This document shows, in pieces, positions 12,501 through 24,540 of a stretch of 64,000 nucleotides of DNA (positions are counted from its first letter, which is position 1; the number at the start of each line of letters is the position of its first letter). The translations under genes were made by a program, and so were the position numbers. Under the pieces are notes generated by a model. It was not told where the DNA came from. It ran no database searches and saw nothing but the letters and a program-made list of their open reading frames with translations. Source of the DNA: Bugula neritina (taxonomy: Eukaryota; Bryozoa; Gymnolaemata; Cheilostomatida; Bugulidae); assembly GCA_964035545.1 (NCBI GenBank), contig OZ037770.1, positions 2,418,001-2,482,000 of the forward strand. Direction: 5' to 3'.

Positions 12501-15500
12501 AAATGATTTTTAGGACTTCTGCAGCTAACAGTATAACCAGCAGCTAAGCCGGGATTCAAACCTACGACAGGCCAACACTCTAACTACTGGACCAAGGCTG
12601 CTCCCAGTCATAATGAGGAACTATTATATCATTAGCTCTCATATAATAGCTACATATATAATCACTAAAATAATAACTAAATATATTATTACTTTTTTAT
12701 ACTATTATTAGCACCTTTTATACCATTATAATATAACATATCAGCTCACTTATCTTACAGAACACATTGTGAAGTGTATTACACACTACTCTTAGCCTAG
12801 GGCCATACGGTGCGTATTTTCGCATGCGAAAATTGAAATCACAAGTAGCAAGGTGTCCACTGTACGCGTTGAGAAAACATTCGCACTTGTCGCTCAGCAT
12901 TCTCAACGCAAGTGCGAATCGTCTCTGTCATCGTCACCTAATTGGCTGGTAGTTATTTAGCGAGCCCAATTTCTTTATTTTAGTGTTACATTCCAGTAAA
13001 TTGCGTTTTATTGAAAGCGAGTGCGATTTAAAAATGAAAGCATTATTTATCACGCATCACTGACGCTACAGTGGACACCTTTGCTACTTGTGATTTCAAT
13101 CTTCGCATGCAAAAATACGCACCGTGTGGCCTTAGGCTTACTATTACTACTATTAGTTGTGGTCACAGTTTTCGTACTATTAGTATTACTATTACTTAGA
13201 GTTACAGTACTACTACTATTACTTAGAGTCACCAGTACTAGTACTACTAGTAAGAGTCACCAGTACTACTACTACTAGTTAGAGTCACCAGTACTAGTAC
13301 TACTAGTAAGAGTCACCAGTACTAGTACTACTAGTAAGAGTCACCAGTACTAGTACTACTAGTAAGAGTCACCAGTACTAGTACTACTAGTAAGAGTCAC
13401 CAGTACTAGTACTACTAGTAAGAGTCACCAGTACTAGTACTACTAGTAAGAGTCACCAGTACTACTACTACTAGTACTACTAGTAAGAGTCACCAGTACT
13501 AGTACTACTAGTAAGAGTCACCAGTACTAGTACTACTAGTAAGAGTCACCAGTACTAGTACTACTAGTAAGAGTCACCAGTACTAGTACTACTAGTAAGA
13601 GTCACCAGTACTAGTACTACTAGTAAGAGTCACCAGTACTAGTACTACTAGTAAGAGTCACCAGTACTAGTACTACTAGTAAGAGTCACCAGTACTACTA
13701 CTACTAGTACTACTAGTAAGAGTCACCAGTACTAGTCTTACTAGTAAGAGTCACCAGTACTAGTACTACTAGTAAGAGTCACCAGTACTAGTACTACTAG
13801 TAAGAGTCACCAGTACTACTACTACTAGTACTACTAGTAAGAGTCACCAGTACTAGTACTACTAGTAAGAGTCACCAGTACTATTACTATTAGTTATAGT
13901 CACCAGTACTACTACTACTAGTAAGAGTCACCAGTGCTGTACCGAGATAGGAATTCTGAGTGTAGAAGTTTTTCACCCAATCAGACTGAGCTGCTAAATA
14001 GACATCTGGAGTGTATGTAGTCTTGTTTCCACTGAGGGAACCTCTAAGTCTATGGCTGGCTATCAGCTCACTCAGTAAATCTGTTGAAAGTAGAGAGACA
14101 CAAGGGCTATGGCAAAGCAATGATGGGTATAAACTAGTTGTAATGAATATGACTGAAAATTTAGCAGACAAATTATGCATTTATCTCCAAAACTGTAACT
14201 CAATTTCAGCTATGAATTGAGGGTAAAGGTATCTGACCTTTGAACTGTATGACATCAGATGACTTAAAAGATTTACTGGCGGACTATGCATATATTAAAT
14301 AAAAATGAGGACATTTTCAAAGTAAAATCAGCACAAAACGCAATGGCATTTGAAACAATGCAAGAGAATTTGAATTTAAATAAAACCTAAATTTGGAAAA
14401 AATTGAATAAAAGTTTGTTTATTAATTTCCAATTTTATTGGGTCAGCCTTCAATTTTGAAGAGAAAAATATTTCTTTTAGAACTCTGAGGTTTCGATTTG
14501 AACTCATTCAATCAAAACACATTCAGGAGTTGTGTGACCCTGCAAAGTGTGGGTCTCTATGAATGAAGACTGTGACAATATACATTGAAGTTGTCTGCAC
14601 ATTGACAAGTGAGCACCATTTGCTCAGGTGAAGTCATAAAAACTATTTAGACCGAGTTCCAGAGTAATAAGTGCACTAGTGGTAGGGTAGGTGTTGTAAG
14701 CCACAGTAAAGGTACAGTAGAATACAAAGATCTGAGGCTATACTTACTGTAAAACACCTGCTCTGGGAAGGCGTACTTGTTGATGATGGCAGTGACAGAG
14801 GTGGGTCTGCAAACAGAGGAGTAGAGAGAGAGTGAGTGGATATACTGGATACAGGAACATATACTGAGCTAATGAGAGATTAAATATGTTATGTGAGGTT
14901 GTGTAATACAAGAGAGGGGTATCTTGGGACAAATATCAAGACAACAAACAAAATTTTAAAAACTTGAAATCACTTGTTACAATTTATTGACAAAGTGTAC
15001 AAAAATGGAATAATTATTTCACAGTCTAGACTCTAGAGTGCACACAGTATAAAATATACAGTGTAAACCCCTGCAGTCGGTGAGGGGAAACCCAATCAGT
15101 AAGGGGAAACCCAATCAGTAAAGGGAAACCCACTCAGTAAAGGAAATCCCAGCCAGCAAAAGGAATCCCAGTCAGTAGAGAAACAAACCCACCTGGTGAG
15201 AGCAGAGAAGATACCTCTAATTCTAGCCTTATGTCGACTGAGGTAAGCGTCGGTGTAAAGTACATCGGTGTTTGAGGGGTTCACCTTACCAAATACTAGG
15301 GTACCGAGTCTACTCCCCACTTCCTGCCAACAAGTATCACGGAAATCAAATGACAGTGTAATGTATCACGTATTTGAATGAATTTAGCATCATCTCTTAG
15401 CAACCAACAAACATTTGAAAACCAATCAACATTATAGTAAGCAGTTCAGAGTTACCACACCACACCACACCACAGAGGGGAGGGAGGGGGTAGAGGACCC

Positions 15501-16999
15501 CAACAGAAAGCTCAGTACTTTCAACTACACTGTGACAAATACAAATAAATAAGAATGCAAAAAGTTCACTGCAGTGCAGCAAGATTCTCTAGTTACATAT
15601 AAAATACTTGCAAAGTTTCATAATACCACTATTTGTGCAAGAATATATATGTGAGCATAATACAGGCATATCATTGGAAGAGAGTAGAAAACCTGAGCAC
15701 TAGGTGAGATATGTGAACAAAGAAAAAGATATGATAACTCCAAAAAAGTTGAATAAACAGAATGTTTCAATGCTACTAGTAGAAGCAGAGTTCAGAGGTC
15801 AAGCTCAATCTAAAGAGTCACATGACTAACCCTCTTCAAGAAGTCGCCGGGCAAATCGTACTCTTTGGTTAAATTAGCAAACGTTATCTGACCTCTATCC
15901 TGTAACTGATCATTGATGTCTCCACAAATCTTCTCGATATACGACCTACAAACACACATCTACTCAGTATACGACCTACAAACACACATCTACTTAATAT
16001 ACGACCTACAAGCACACATCTACTCGATATACGACCTACAAACACACATCTACTCGATATACGACCTACAAACACACAACTACTTAATATACGACCTACA
16101 AACACACAACTACTGGATATACGACCTACAAACACACATCTACTCAGTATACGACCTACAAACACACATCTACTCAGTATAACAGCGTATCTCTCGAAGG
16201 GAGGCAGCATAATGGTTAGGACGCTGACATAGTAGTTGTCAGGTCACGGGTTCAAATTCCAGCACGGCATTCGGTGATGTAAGGGAGATAATCCAGATAT
16301 AATTGCATGAAGGGCCGTCAGCTAACTTGAAACCCCCTCACTAAGGGGTTCTCACAGGGACATTGTAAACAACTGTCACTTGCGATTGCGATATTATATA
16401 ATCATACCAGTTTAAAGTATTACAATCTACAGATATTCTGCTTAATCTATTAACCTTTTTTATTATCTGAGCTTGTGAAACATGTCCCAGTTACATAAGC
16501 AGGTGGCAACTAGATGAGTTATAAATCAGACAATATTAAATTATACAGGGAACATTCCTCCAAGAATAAAAAAACCGTTCACAACTCTACCTGTGCCAAG
16601 ATACTTCCCTGCAACTTCCAATTTACAAGGAAATAGCAGAAAGGTGTAAACTGCATCCAACTTACGTGTGAATAATCTGACCGAGTATCATCTGCAGATC
16701 CTCGTCTTCTGCGATGATTCGGGAGGAAGCGTTCTCGATGTGATTCATGTTGACATTCAGTGCCGGCTGCATCTCTACTAGATTCACTCTTCCTGTAATA
16801 TTATATGACATATTAGCTGTAATATTATATGATATATATTATTATATTATCAATAACATATGCAATCTGCAATATAAATACTATATGTAATAGTATTTTG
16901 TTTGTAATATGATACATTACCTGTAATATTATATGATATATGATATATATTATTCATAACATATGCTATCTGTAATATATAAATATATATATAAATATA

Positions 17000-17082
<83 letters not shown>

Positions 17083-18369
17083 TATAAGCAATAGTATACT
17101 ATCTGCTATATATACTATATGTAATATCTACTATCTGTAATGTATTCTTTATGTAGTATATAGGGATAATATGGGAAACACCATTTACGAAACATATATA
17201 TTATTTGTAATATATTTCGGAAATTTGAAGAGACTGTGATAATAGCCAGTGAAATTTTAGATTCAACACTAATTTTTTTAATTGCATTTGTATGCAATAT
17301 CGGTTTAGAACCAAAAAAAAGTATATGCCCAGGCTCTACTGTTATATATCTAAAAGTTCTAGTTTATTCTACAATATCTGTGAATTACTTCTTCAGTTGA
17401 CCTCTCACTGACCTCCGTGAGCTACGACTTCCTCCATGATCTCTTTAGACAGCTCCTCGGGGGTAAGATAACTTTTGCCATCGCTGGTGTAAATCACCTC
17501 TATCAGTCCCAGAGACACGAGCTTGTCGACCAACTCATGGCAGTTCCTCTCAGCTAGTCTGAAAAGTAGTAGTGAATTACTCCCAGCGCCACACGCGCTG
17601 ACTGATGACATTACTCTACTATGCGACGGCAATACTCTTCACAAGTAAAGGGAAGTTTATGATAATAATAGTGACAATCATAGCAAAATTATCAACCATA
17701 AAAAAGTGATAATAATTATAATAGATATCTAGGAATTCTTTTTATTTCATATTAATGATAAAAATAAAACAAACTACTGAGAAATAAGTCTTTGAATAAA
17801 ATAAATAATATCAACTATACTGTTTACTTCATTTGAAACCTAATGAGTAATTACACTCATGCTAAATTTCACAATCATAACGATACTAATATTAGCATTG
17901 CTAATAATAGTATTACTAATTAATGATAGACTTATATTATAATAACATTAACCAATAGTATAAATTTTACTAGGCATCAGTGTTATTATTAATTAGTATT
18001 ACTATTACTATTAGCATTGCGGTTTGAGTCACCCGTCATTTATTGGTAGTGATACTCATAGCCATAGTAAGAGTGATGGTGTGGTGATGGTCCTGGTGAT
18101 ACTCATAGTGATAGCCAAGTTCAACATTCTGAATGACAGAATGAGTAAACTTAACCGTCATTATGTAGTTCACTACTACGTCTACTAGTTGAGTAGTAGT
18201 ACTAGTAGTACTTGAACTCACTACTTTTGGAATTTATACGACAGTAGTAGTACTACTAGTACTACTAGACTACTAGTACTAGTAGCTGTTACCTTTGGTT
18301 AGTGCTAGACAGTTGAGCACGTTGAAAATCCGATGCCAGTCTTTTTATTTCCTCCCATGTAGCTGCCAT
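6563..18369 (-). CDS. UFL1: E3 UFM1-protein ligase 1
   Basis: UFL1 is the scaffold-type E3 that, with DDRGK1 and CDK5RAP3, directs UFC1 to attach UFM1 to targets such as ribosomal protein uL24 at the ER. It has no catalytic cysteine. Exons by splice junction and homology are 18293-18369, 17413-17558, 16666-16792, 15831-15945, 15193-15323, 14748-14806, 13943-14080, 12121-12290, 11418-11588, 10162-10276, 9875-10011, 9685-9794, 8929-9098, 8361-8497, 8198-8278, 7847-7938, 7229-7455 and 6563-6687. They total 2328 nt, giving 775 residues in one open frame; human UFL1 is 794. The start MAATWEEIKRLASDFQRAQ matches the family's conserved N-terminus. Other landmarks are AERNCHELVDKL, the winged-helix region with YLSRHKARIRGIFSALTR, LRGSLSGNKTTYTPDVY, the acidic/basic linker KFKGRGGANKDSDDED, NALYSNIKLFEKSVKLI and the C-terminal SMLHCSGRMIPQIVKYM. 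The gene appears intact. The intron sizes and their minisatellites are the unusual feature. Confidence 0.96.
10011..10132. repeat. 25-bp minisatellite spanning a UFL1 acceptor
   Basis: About 4.5 units of roughly 25 bp containing AACAGAACACAGGCTAGTA. On the UFL1 sense strand two upstream units repeat the real acceptor context (CTGTTAG then C at 10011), and two more have GGTAAC in place of GCTAAC and so lose the AG. The unit length is not a multiple of three. Confidence 0.8.
10706..10737. repeat. Poly-C tract, G-quadruplex potential on UFL1 sense strand
   Basis: A 32-nt run of C interrupted by single A or T bases within the intron between UFL1 exons 11418-11588 and 10162-10276. The transcript carries the G-rich complement with at least four runs of four or more G. 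Confidence 0.7.
12515..12606 (-). mobile_element. tRNA-derived SINE fragment
   Basis: Read on the minus strand, this has a Pol III A-box-like segment (TGGTCCAGTAGTTAGAGTG) followed by a B-box-like GGTTTGAATCCCGG at tRNA spacing. It lies in a UFL1 intron. No perfect tRNA cloverleaf or flanking duplication was identified. Confidence 0.6.
12795..13137. mobile_element. Short TIR element with TTA target duplication (Harbinger-like MITE)
   Basis: A 343-bp element with long terminal inverted repeats of about 55-60 bp (12795-12850 against 13070-13137, a few mismatches). Both ends start GCCTA(G/A)GGCCA(T/C)ACGGTG and both are flanked by TTA (12792-12794 and 13138-13140). TTA duplications are typical of PIF/Harbinger elements. 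There is no coding capacity, so it is non-autonomous. It sits in a UFL1 intron next to a large minisatellite. Confidence 0.75.
13141..13935. repeat. 28-bp palindrome-rich minisatellite
   Basis: Imperfect trinucleotide-like sequence (ACT/AGT) grades from 13141 into about 25 copies of a 28-bp unit starting near 13227. Each unit has the palindromic core AGTACTAGTACT followed by AGTAAGAGTCACC. The array begins directly at the right end of the TTA-flanked element and stops 8 nt from the 5' splice site of UFL1 exon 13943-14080. Confidence 0.9.
15938..16187. repeat. 30-bp minisatellite duplicating a UFL1 3' splice site
   Basis: Eight near-identical 30-bp units containing TATACGACCTACAAACACAC. On the UFL1 sense strand each unit contains a pyrimidine-rich GTGTGTTTGTAG followed by GTCGTATA, which is the acceptor plus the first exon bases of exon 15831-15945. 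The true acceptor is the copy adjoining the exon (AG at 15946-15947). Confidence 0.9.
16197..16392 (+). mobile_element. tRNA-derived SINE
   Basis: A-box-like ATGGTTAGGACGCTGAC at about 16211 and B-box-like GGTTCAAATTCC about 35 nt further on, followed by a tRNA-unrelated body of about 120 bp. It is inserted in a UFL1 intron next to the 30-bp array, on the strand opposite to UFL1. Confidence 0.65.
16978..17080. repeat. (TA)n microsatellite
   Basis: A run of TA dinucleotides of about 100 bp in the UFL1 intron between exons 17413-17558 and 16666-16792. The surrounding 250 bp are also tandem-like AT-rich sequence. Confidence 0.95.
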
Positions 18370-19440
18370 ATTACACAAACTTATAAATTAACGTAGTTAC
18401 TAATTAAAATCTGAAAAAAAATTCAGCAACACTAATACCTAATATTTTACTAGTTATTAACCAAAGGGTTACAGTGTTGTTGCCTGTGAGTGAGTTAATT
18501 ATCCAACTACCGTGGAAATTACCAACTCACAACGGAAATTAGCTTTCACTCGAAAACATAAACACGTGTTTCACTAAGCCAATGAAAATGTCGTGAAATA
18601 GTTTCGAGTGGAACAGCTCCGGCGCTTGTCAAAAGAGAAGACAATATTTCATCACCATAATTACTTCGTACAATAATAGTAATGTTATTGCCTTAGCTTC
18701 TTCTAGCATAAAACCTAATGCTTTTTATGTTACTTTGATTGCCATTAGTGAAGAATTCTGTCAAATCTCTATTCATAGATAGAAATTATTCATTGTTTCC
18801 ATGAAAACAGTGCTGCCTCACAAATGGTAGATATAAAACAAGCTCATATGGTTTGGATAAACAAACAGAGTTACATATCATATGCATCAGCAAAATATCT
18901 TCAAGTACCCTTTAATATTTGTTGAGACTGCAGTGTTTACAGTGTTGCTAATTCTTTTTTGTCTTAATTATTAAACAGCTAAGCTAATATTGAAGTATAT
19001 AGCTGACAAAAACATTCTCGAGCATGATGGCATGATGAAAAAGCAAGCACTAGCCGTAGTTTTTTTTACCAATACACGTTATGCATGCTAATTCAAAAAC
19101 TTTTAGTCTTCTACTGATGATAGCAAGTATGCATACAATAAACATTTACTTCTATTTTCTCCAACAAATGATACTTTAAAAGAACAATATTATTATTGCT
19201 GTAGTTTGTGTACTTGAACCTGAATATATTATCCTTTTTCTCTTTTCAAGTAGTTTTTACCATATTTTTCTTATTAGAACTAGTTTTTATTAATAAAAAA
19301 AATTTATCTACTAGCTATCAACTCTCGACTGAAAAATACAGCTTCACCACAGAATCAATCGATCTTGGTTAAAAAAGAACATAGTTAAAACAATATATAT
19401 TAAAATAATATACTATGATCAAAAAATGAAAATGAGAGCC
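18370..19440. other. Intergenic, UFL1 upstream region
   Basis: Contains the presumed UFL1 promoter just above 18369. I see no TATA box at a usual distance and no other gene. The rest is unstructured AT-rich sequence. Confidence 0.4.
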
Positions 19441-19710
19441 ATAAACATGTAATAAATCCGTGTTTATATTTTATAGACATGGCAGCTGCGGACACTTTAA
19501 TTAATAAGATTAAGTTGTGGATCATATTGAAGATGTTTTGTTGCAGCACCTAATTTATTGACTACACTAGATCAACACAGCCCTGTATACAATTAGTTAT
19601 TCCATGTTTATGAGTCATTGTGGTGAAGTTATTTATGAGTCACCATGTATGTACATCTTCATGACGATGGCCGTCAACCCCTGCACCTCCACACGCATGT
19701 ATGAAGAAAA
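19430..19710 (-). pseudogene. Relic of a duplicated TPMT-like gene 3' end
   Basis: This stretch resembles 20460-20755, which holds the last codons and 3' flank of the intact methyltransferase gene. The best match is the end of the coding region and stop (19640-19680 against 20686-20725). The relic reads GLTAIVMKMYIHGDS then stop, against GLTSIFMKMYKMTHK then stop in the intact gene. The flank around ATATTTTATAGA is shared too. No upstream coding sequence survives, so this is a partial tandem duplication, not a gene. Confidence 0.65.
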
Positions 19711-20680
19711 CACATAACCTACACCCTGATCTCTGTCTGTGATAATATATAAAATGGCTTCTTTAGAAAGAGCACACCATGAAGCTGTTGAAGTATAAAT
19801 AAAGCCTTATGAAACACATTTGCTTTTTGTTGACCAATTTACTGCTATGCCTCAGCTAATAGTTTTCTTCAAGTACCACGATATAGGTTGAGAATAAGTG
19901 TTTTCTGTGTCTGGGCTTGAAAGAATGCAGAAGTTGTATCTAAGTGTCTATATCTGTTATACTCATTATGTGAGAAGTTAATGCACTTATTTTCTTAGTC
20001 ACATTTCTGAGTGCAATATCAGAATGTGCTTGATTGTAAAGCTGTCAGTTGTTACATAGTGAGTGCAGAACAAAATTTTTACTCTTTCACATACACGCAA
20101 TCCACCTTGTTACAGCAGTCACTGGCTGTTTAAAATATAAATGCCATTTCCAAGGTAGTCAGGCGTCTAGTGAAGATGGCAAATTACTGCATGCTCTAAA
20201 ATGTAAAGCTTGTCTCTTCTCACCCCACAACACATGATACTAATTTGACATTTTCAGTGCTGTAATTTAATTACCTAAGCTGGATGAGCAAAAGGTGTTC
20301 ACTTACCACCTTAAAGCAGTTCGTAACAATTATTTTTCTGATTCTAATTTTCCTAAATATTGCAGTACCTTTTAACTCAACAGGGGTTATGTAGAGCCAA
20401 TATTTATGTATTTGTCGATAAGAGAATACAATGAAGAAAATAGTTACAAGAATATAATATAATCAAAAAATAAAAATAAAGGCATAGAAGTAATAAAGCA
20501 ATGTATATTTTATAGATGATTAAATTGACATAGCAGCACTGATAATATACTTCATCAACTATTCCATTGTTAATGCCGTTGACCATGGTTTGGTTCAAAA
20601 CCTTCTACTAACAGTTGAACACACTTCTAAGTTTAATAATCTGGCAATGTTATTTACGAGTCATTTTGGTGAAGCCATAA

Positions 20681-21466
20681 CTACTTATGAGTCATCTTGT
20701 ACATCTTCATGAAGATGGAGGTCAAACCTCTTGACTTCCACTTTTCAGAATCATAAGCACCCTCAGCCAGGCCATCTCTGCTGTCAATATACTCTACATT
20801 CATCTTATCAAACACAGAGACCAGATCCTCTTTAGTAGCTACTCGAGGTGTCCCTACATACTCCTCCAGGCTATATTCAGGCACCGTAATCAGATGTACA
20901 CCTTCGCTGCTCAGTAGTGAACTTATGAACTTGCTATATCGTGGCCTGTCTTCTAAATTAAGGGCCTCAAACGACCCTCTATCCCATATGATGTCATACT
21001 TTTCTACTGGCAGACTACGGCAATGCCCGGGCTCCCCGGTGAAAGTAAATAGGTCGCCTTGACCTATACACAGCCGGCTGTCTGTCGTTTCGGTAAATAC
21101 TGAGTTTTCGTTCGGCTGCTTTGCTTCCAGATTGTTTTCTTCAAAGAACTCTTTGATTGGCTGAGCAGCATACTCTACACCAACTACTGTGAGACCTCTT
21201 TGATAGAAGTAGTAGATGTCATGGGCCTTACCACACAGAGGGATGAACACCTTCAACTCATTAGCGGCTTTCGTGGGGAATGTCTCTTTTATTATTTTGT
21301 CAAAATGCCTCCAAAGCATCTCGTTTCCATTTGGCTCATGCCATTTCGTGTTTCCTTCCGTCCACCTCTGTTGCCAATCATCTAGAGACCTGGGGTTAGC
21401 ACCGGCATTCATAGTTGTGGTGAAATAAAGATTTTGCCGAGCAGAAGTAAGTGATCTACAAAACAT
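20681..21466 (-). CDS. Thiopurine S-methyltransferase-like protein
   Basis: A 261-residue, single-exon SAM-dependent methyltransferase of the TPMT family (human TPMT has 245 residues). TPMT methylates thiopurines and aromatic thiols in the cytosol; the natural substrate is unknown. Family landmarks are an N-terminal WQQRWTEGNTKWHEPNGN, the SAM-binding strand-loop VFIPLCGKAHDIYYFYQRG followed by VVGVEYA, and YDIIWDRGSFEAL. The catalytic core looks complete. The first ATG (21466) adds about 18 basic residues (RSLTSARQNLYF) before a second Met at 21412. This extension could be a mitochondrial presequence or untranslated, with the second Met as the usual start. No intron is visible, which suggests origin by retroposition or intron loss. 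A decayed copy of its 3' end lies about 1 kb downstream. Confidence 0.93.
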   Translation of the reverse strand: MFCRSLTSARQNLYFTTTMNAGANPRSLDDWQQRWTEGNTKWHEPNGNEMLWRHFDKIIKETFPTKAANELKVFIPLCGKAHDIYYFYQRGLTVVGVEYAAQPIKEFFEENNLEAKQPNENSVFTETTDSRLCIGQGDLFTFTGEPGHCRSLPVEKYDIIWDRGSFEALNLEDRPRYSKFISSLLSSEGVHLITVPEYSLEEYVGTPRVATKEDLVSVFDKMNVEYIDSRDGLAEGAYDSEKWKSRGLTSIFMKMYKMTHK

Positions 21467-23935
21467 GAGACAGAGTATCGCCTGTGAACAATAGTTGATA
21501 AATAAAAACGGATTACCAAGCTCCCATCCTCAAAAATGTTGGTTAAAGCAAAAATTTAAATAATGAGACAAGGTTGTCTGTTTAAATGAGAAAACATTTC
21601 AAGTTAAATCTCAGACTAAACTTGGGAACAATAAAGTCATCAAGCAGGGATGAAAAAGGCGACAAACTTGAATAACTACAACAGGAAATAAGGCTTTAGA
21701 CGATGGTTAATTTAGACAAAGTTTTACAATTGCCTTACACCAATTTCATGTTTTATAATGCTCAGTTTTATAAAATTTTTAACAAACAAAGCAATTGCAT
21801 ACCCACGAAAACCAAATATTTTATAATCAAGCTGAGAAAAAACTACATCTTTGCACCTAGCCTTGATGGACCTAATTTTGCACATTGATGAGAAAATACT
21901 GATAGTAGCATTAGTAGTGATACTCTATTTCAACTAATATTTAGGCCTAGCTTTAGATTTATACCTTGGGCTTAGCAAAGTTGAACACAGCTTGAGATGT
22001 TGGCTAAATTTAGCAAACATACAGCAACTCCTAATTCTGCTTTCAGCCAGTATAAATTCGAGTTTGCTGCAGCTGTGGTAGAGGTAATAATTATCTTTTG
22101 ACACAAAGTGTTGGGTAGCGTAGCAACAAGTTGAAGTTACAGTTCAAATTGAATAAGTGGAGAAAACCTTAGACACTGCAAGTAAAAAATAAAAACAGAA
22201 TTAAGATTGGTGAACTCTTAGAGTTATTCAAACTTAAAAACTAAGTGTTCAGTACACCTATTACTATTAGTATTAGTATTACTATTAGTACTACATATTC
22301 ATATTGATATTGATATATACTTGTTTATCATAAGTAGATTTACAATCATAACCATAATGCTATTCCCGTATGCGTATAGCCTATAGCTAAGCTTAATGTC
22401 ATTGTTTTATTTTTCATAAAATAAATATAAACAAACTGAATCAAAATCAAAATCCTTAAAGTAAGTCAAACTTAAACTAGTAACTGTAAGACTAAGTCTA
22501 ACGTAACTGTAAGACCAAGTCTAAGAGTAAGAGTAAGAGTAAGTGTAACACTAATTACTCTCTCTCACTAAACAGTAAATGCAAGGCAATAAACATACCA
22601 CATCAATGCCAGATTTATTTGTTAATCACACATAACACAACCATGATGATAATATACTATAAATACAACGCTACCTATTAGTTAAACTTAAACTTTAAAA
22701 CTATTGTCATTGTGATCATCTTATTTAATATAACGTCTACTCTTACGGAAATGCTAGGATGCTAAGCTATTACGGCAATGTAAGTGAAAAACAAATATTT
22801 AAAAAAGATACAATAACAAGACAAAACTTGTGTTTTTACTGATTAATAAAATTAAAAATACATTATTTAACATACTACACAAAATGTTCTTTCTAAAATA
22901 TCTCAGCCATATATTCTTCGAATCTTGGCTAGTCGGCTAAATCTACATTCACACTATTCTAAAACTTTAATTATAAACTTTAATTATAAATCAATTAGAC
23001 AAAGTCAATATTGCGTTGCAGTGAATAATTTGGCAAATTAATTAGAAGATTGAAATAAGTTTTCAGCATTTATATTGTTCTACAAGATTTCAAATGATAA
23101 CAGGTCTGCCAAAGCATGCAAGATTGCAATGAGCACAGTTTGGCACAAGAGAACATAACTCCATAGAACATTGACTCCAGCTGATAATACCAAAATAATA
23201 TTATGCTGATGCAGTACTGGGTGAAGTGAAAATTCGTTTCTAGGTTTAAAAGAAATTGACACACAATTGATTTCTCGAATGTAAATCAGAATTCACGATA
23301 ACATAATTGCGCAACTCAGCGCGCTACAGCATTTAAATAGAGTGGCTCAACACTCAATTAATTTAGACAACGCTCACATCAGGGACAGATAACTCCAATT
23401 GATTTGCACAAGAAATAGGAAAGAAAAAGTTGCAAGTGCCAGCACCTACGCACTATTCTGAATCAAATATGTCAAACAAAATTTTATGAATACTTTTAAT
23501 GTGTTCTAGTACTTCAGATGTAATTTGTTGAGTAACTTTTTGATTTGTTTAGATAATTTGCACTATATATCTTCCCATGCTCAAAGTAGCATTTAAACTG
23601 CATTTGCCAAGTATATGAAGCGTAGATTATAAATATGTATATCTCATGCATAAGGCTCAATTATGGCTTGCAAAGATTCCATGTGTAGTTACATTACTCT
23701 AGATTATAATTACTGCCAGCTGTTGCTAATTGACAAACACATTAAGAAATAATGTTATCTTTTTCAGTCTTGTGGGTTTTAGTGTGCACTCAAATTACTT
23801 CATAACACGTAATCTAAATCAACTCCACAAGTATAGTTCAGGTTACAATCATATATTTATACAATAATACACAATCCAAAACTACATTTATCAACACATA
23901 ACAACTACTCAGCAGTGTTTACAGTTTGCCAGTCT
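21467..23935. other. Intergenic, no gene seen
   Basis: AT-rich sequence of about 2.5 kb. Short (GTAAGA)n-like repeats at 22525-22550 and (TATTAG)n at 22260-22290 are the only structure noted. Short ORFs have no coding character. Confidence 0.45.
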
Positions 23936-23938
23936 ACT

Positions 23939-24110
23939 CATAACTGTTACGCTGGAAATCATCGTAATCATAGTTCATGATTCCTATTGGCGGATTGCTG
24001 TCTCGGGCCATCTTCTGAACACGCATAGTGACCCCGTGCTGCACTTAGAAGGGAATTAATATTTCCCCCTTCTTCGTCATGACCGTAGCTTCACGAGCCA
24101 CCACAATAAA
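23939..24110 (-). other. Possible short coding remnant
   Basis: The minus strand has a GC-richer patch reading REATVMTKKGEILIPF, a stop, then VQHGVTMRVQKMARDSN continuing to PPIGIMNYDYDDFQRNSYE and a stop. An acceptor-like TTCTAAGTGCAG lies between the two parts. It could be one or two terminal exons of a lost gene. I found no upstream exons. Confidence 0.2.
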
Positions 24111-24540
24111 AACTGTGATGAATAACATAATCCTTTAATTTGATGAGATAACCTAAGAAATACAAAATTTAGAATTAAACATCACAAAAATAATCAGATT
24201 TAAAACTAAACAAATTGCAAATACTAAAAACATGTTGATCTTAATATTTAGATGAAGATTACACCAGTTGTGTTCGTGCATAACATAAACAAGTCCTGTA
24301 ATGTTTTCTGGAATTATACTTACCGGTATATAATATGCTAATTTTGGTAAATAAATAGAAAGCTACAAATAAAATTAATGATATAAAACAATTTCAGGAA
24401 TGAAATACGAATTTTCAATTGAAAAATTTCAAACTGGCTAAAAATTTTAGAACAGTCACATTGTTTGCAAGTCAAATACCTGTGAAGCACAAGACAAACA
24501 AGTTGATAAATTTATCTTGGAGTTATTTTTCATCTTGAAG

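Noticed and set aside
13021-13278. Hydrophobic 85-codon ORF rich in Leu and Val
   Set aside because: It is the (CTA/GTA)n repeat read in one frame; not a membrane protein gene.
15913-16187. CRISPR array
   Set aside because: Regular 30-bp units have no spacers between them and the context is a eukaryotic intron; it is a minisatellite.
15884-16210. Open frames of about 90-108 codons on both strands with 10-residue repeats
   Set aside because: They are translations of the 30-bp minisatellite in a UFL1 intron, with no start context or homology.
24517-24540. Upstream in-frame ATG for novel paralogue 1
   Set aside because: The eight extra residues have no counterpart in the other two paralogues, which both start at MAA(G/S)G.
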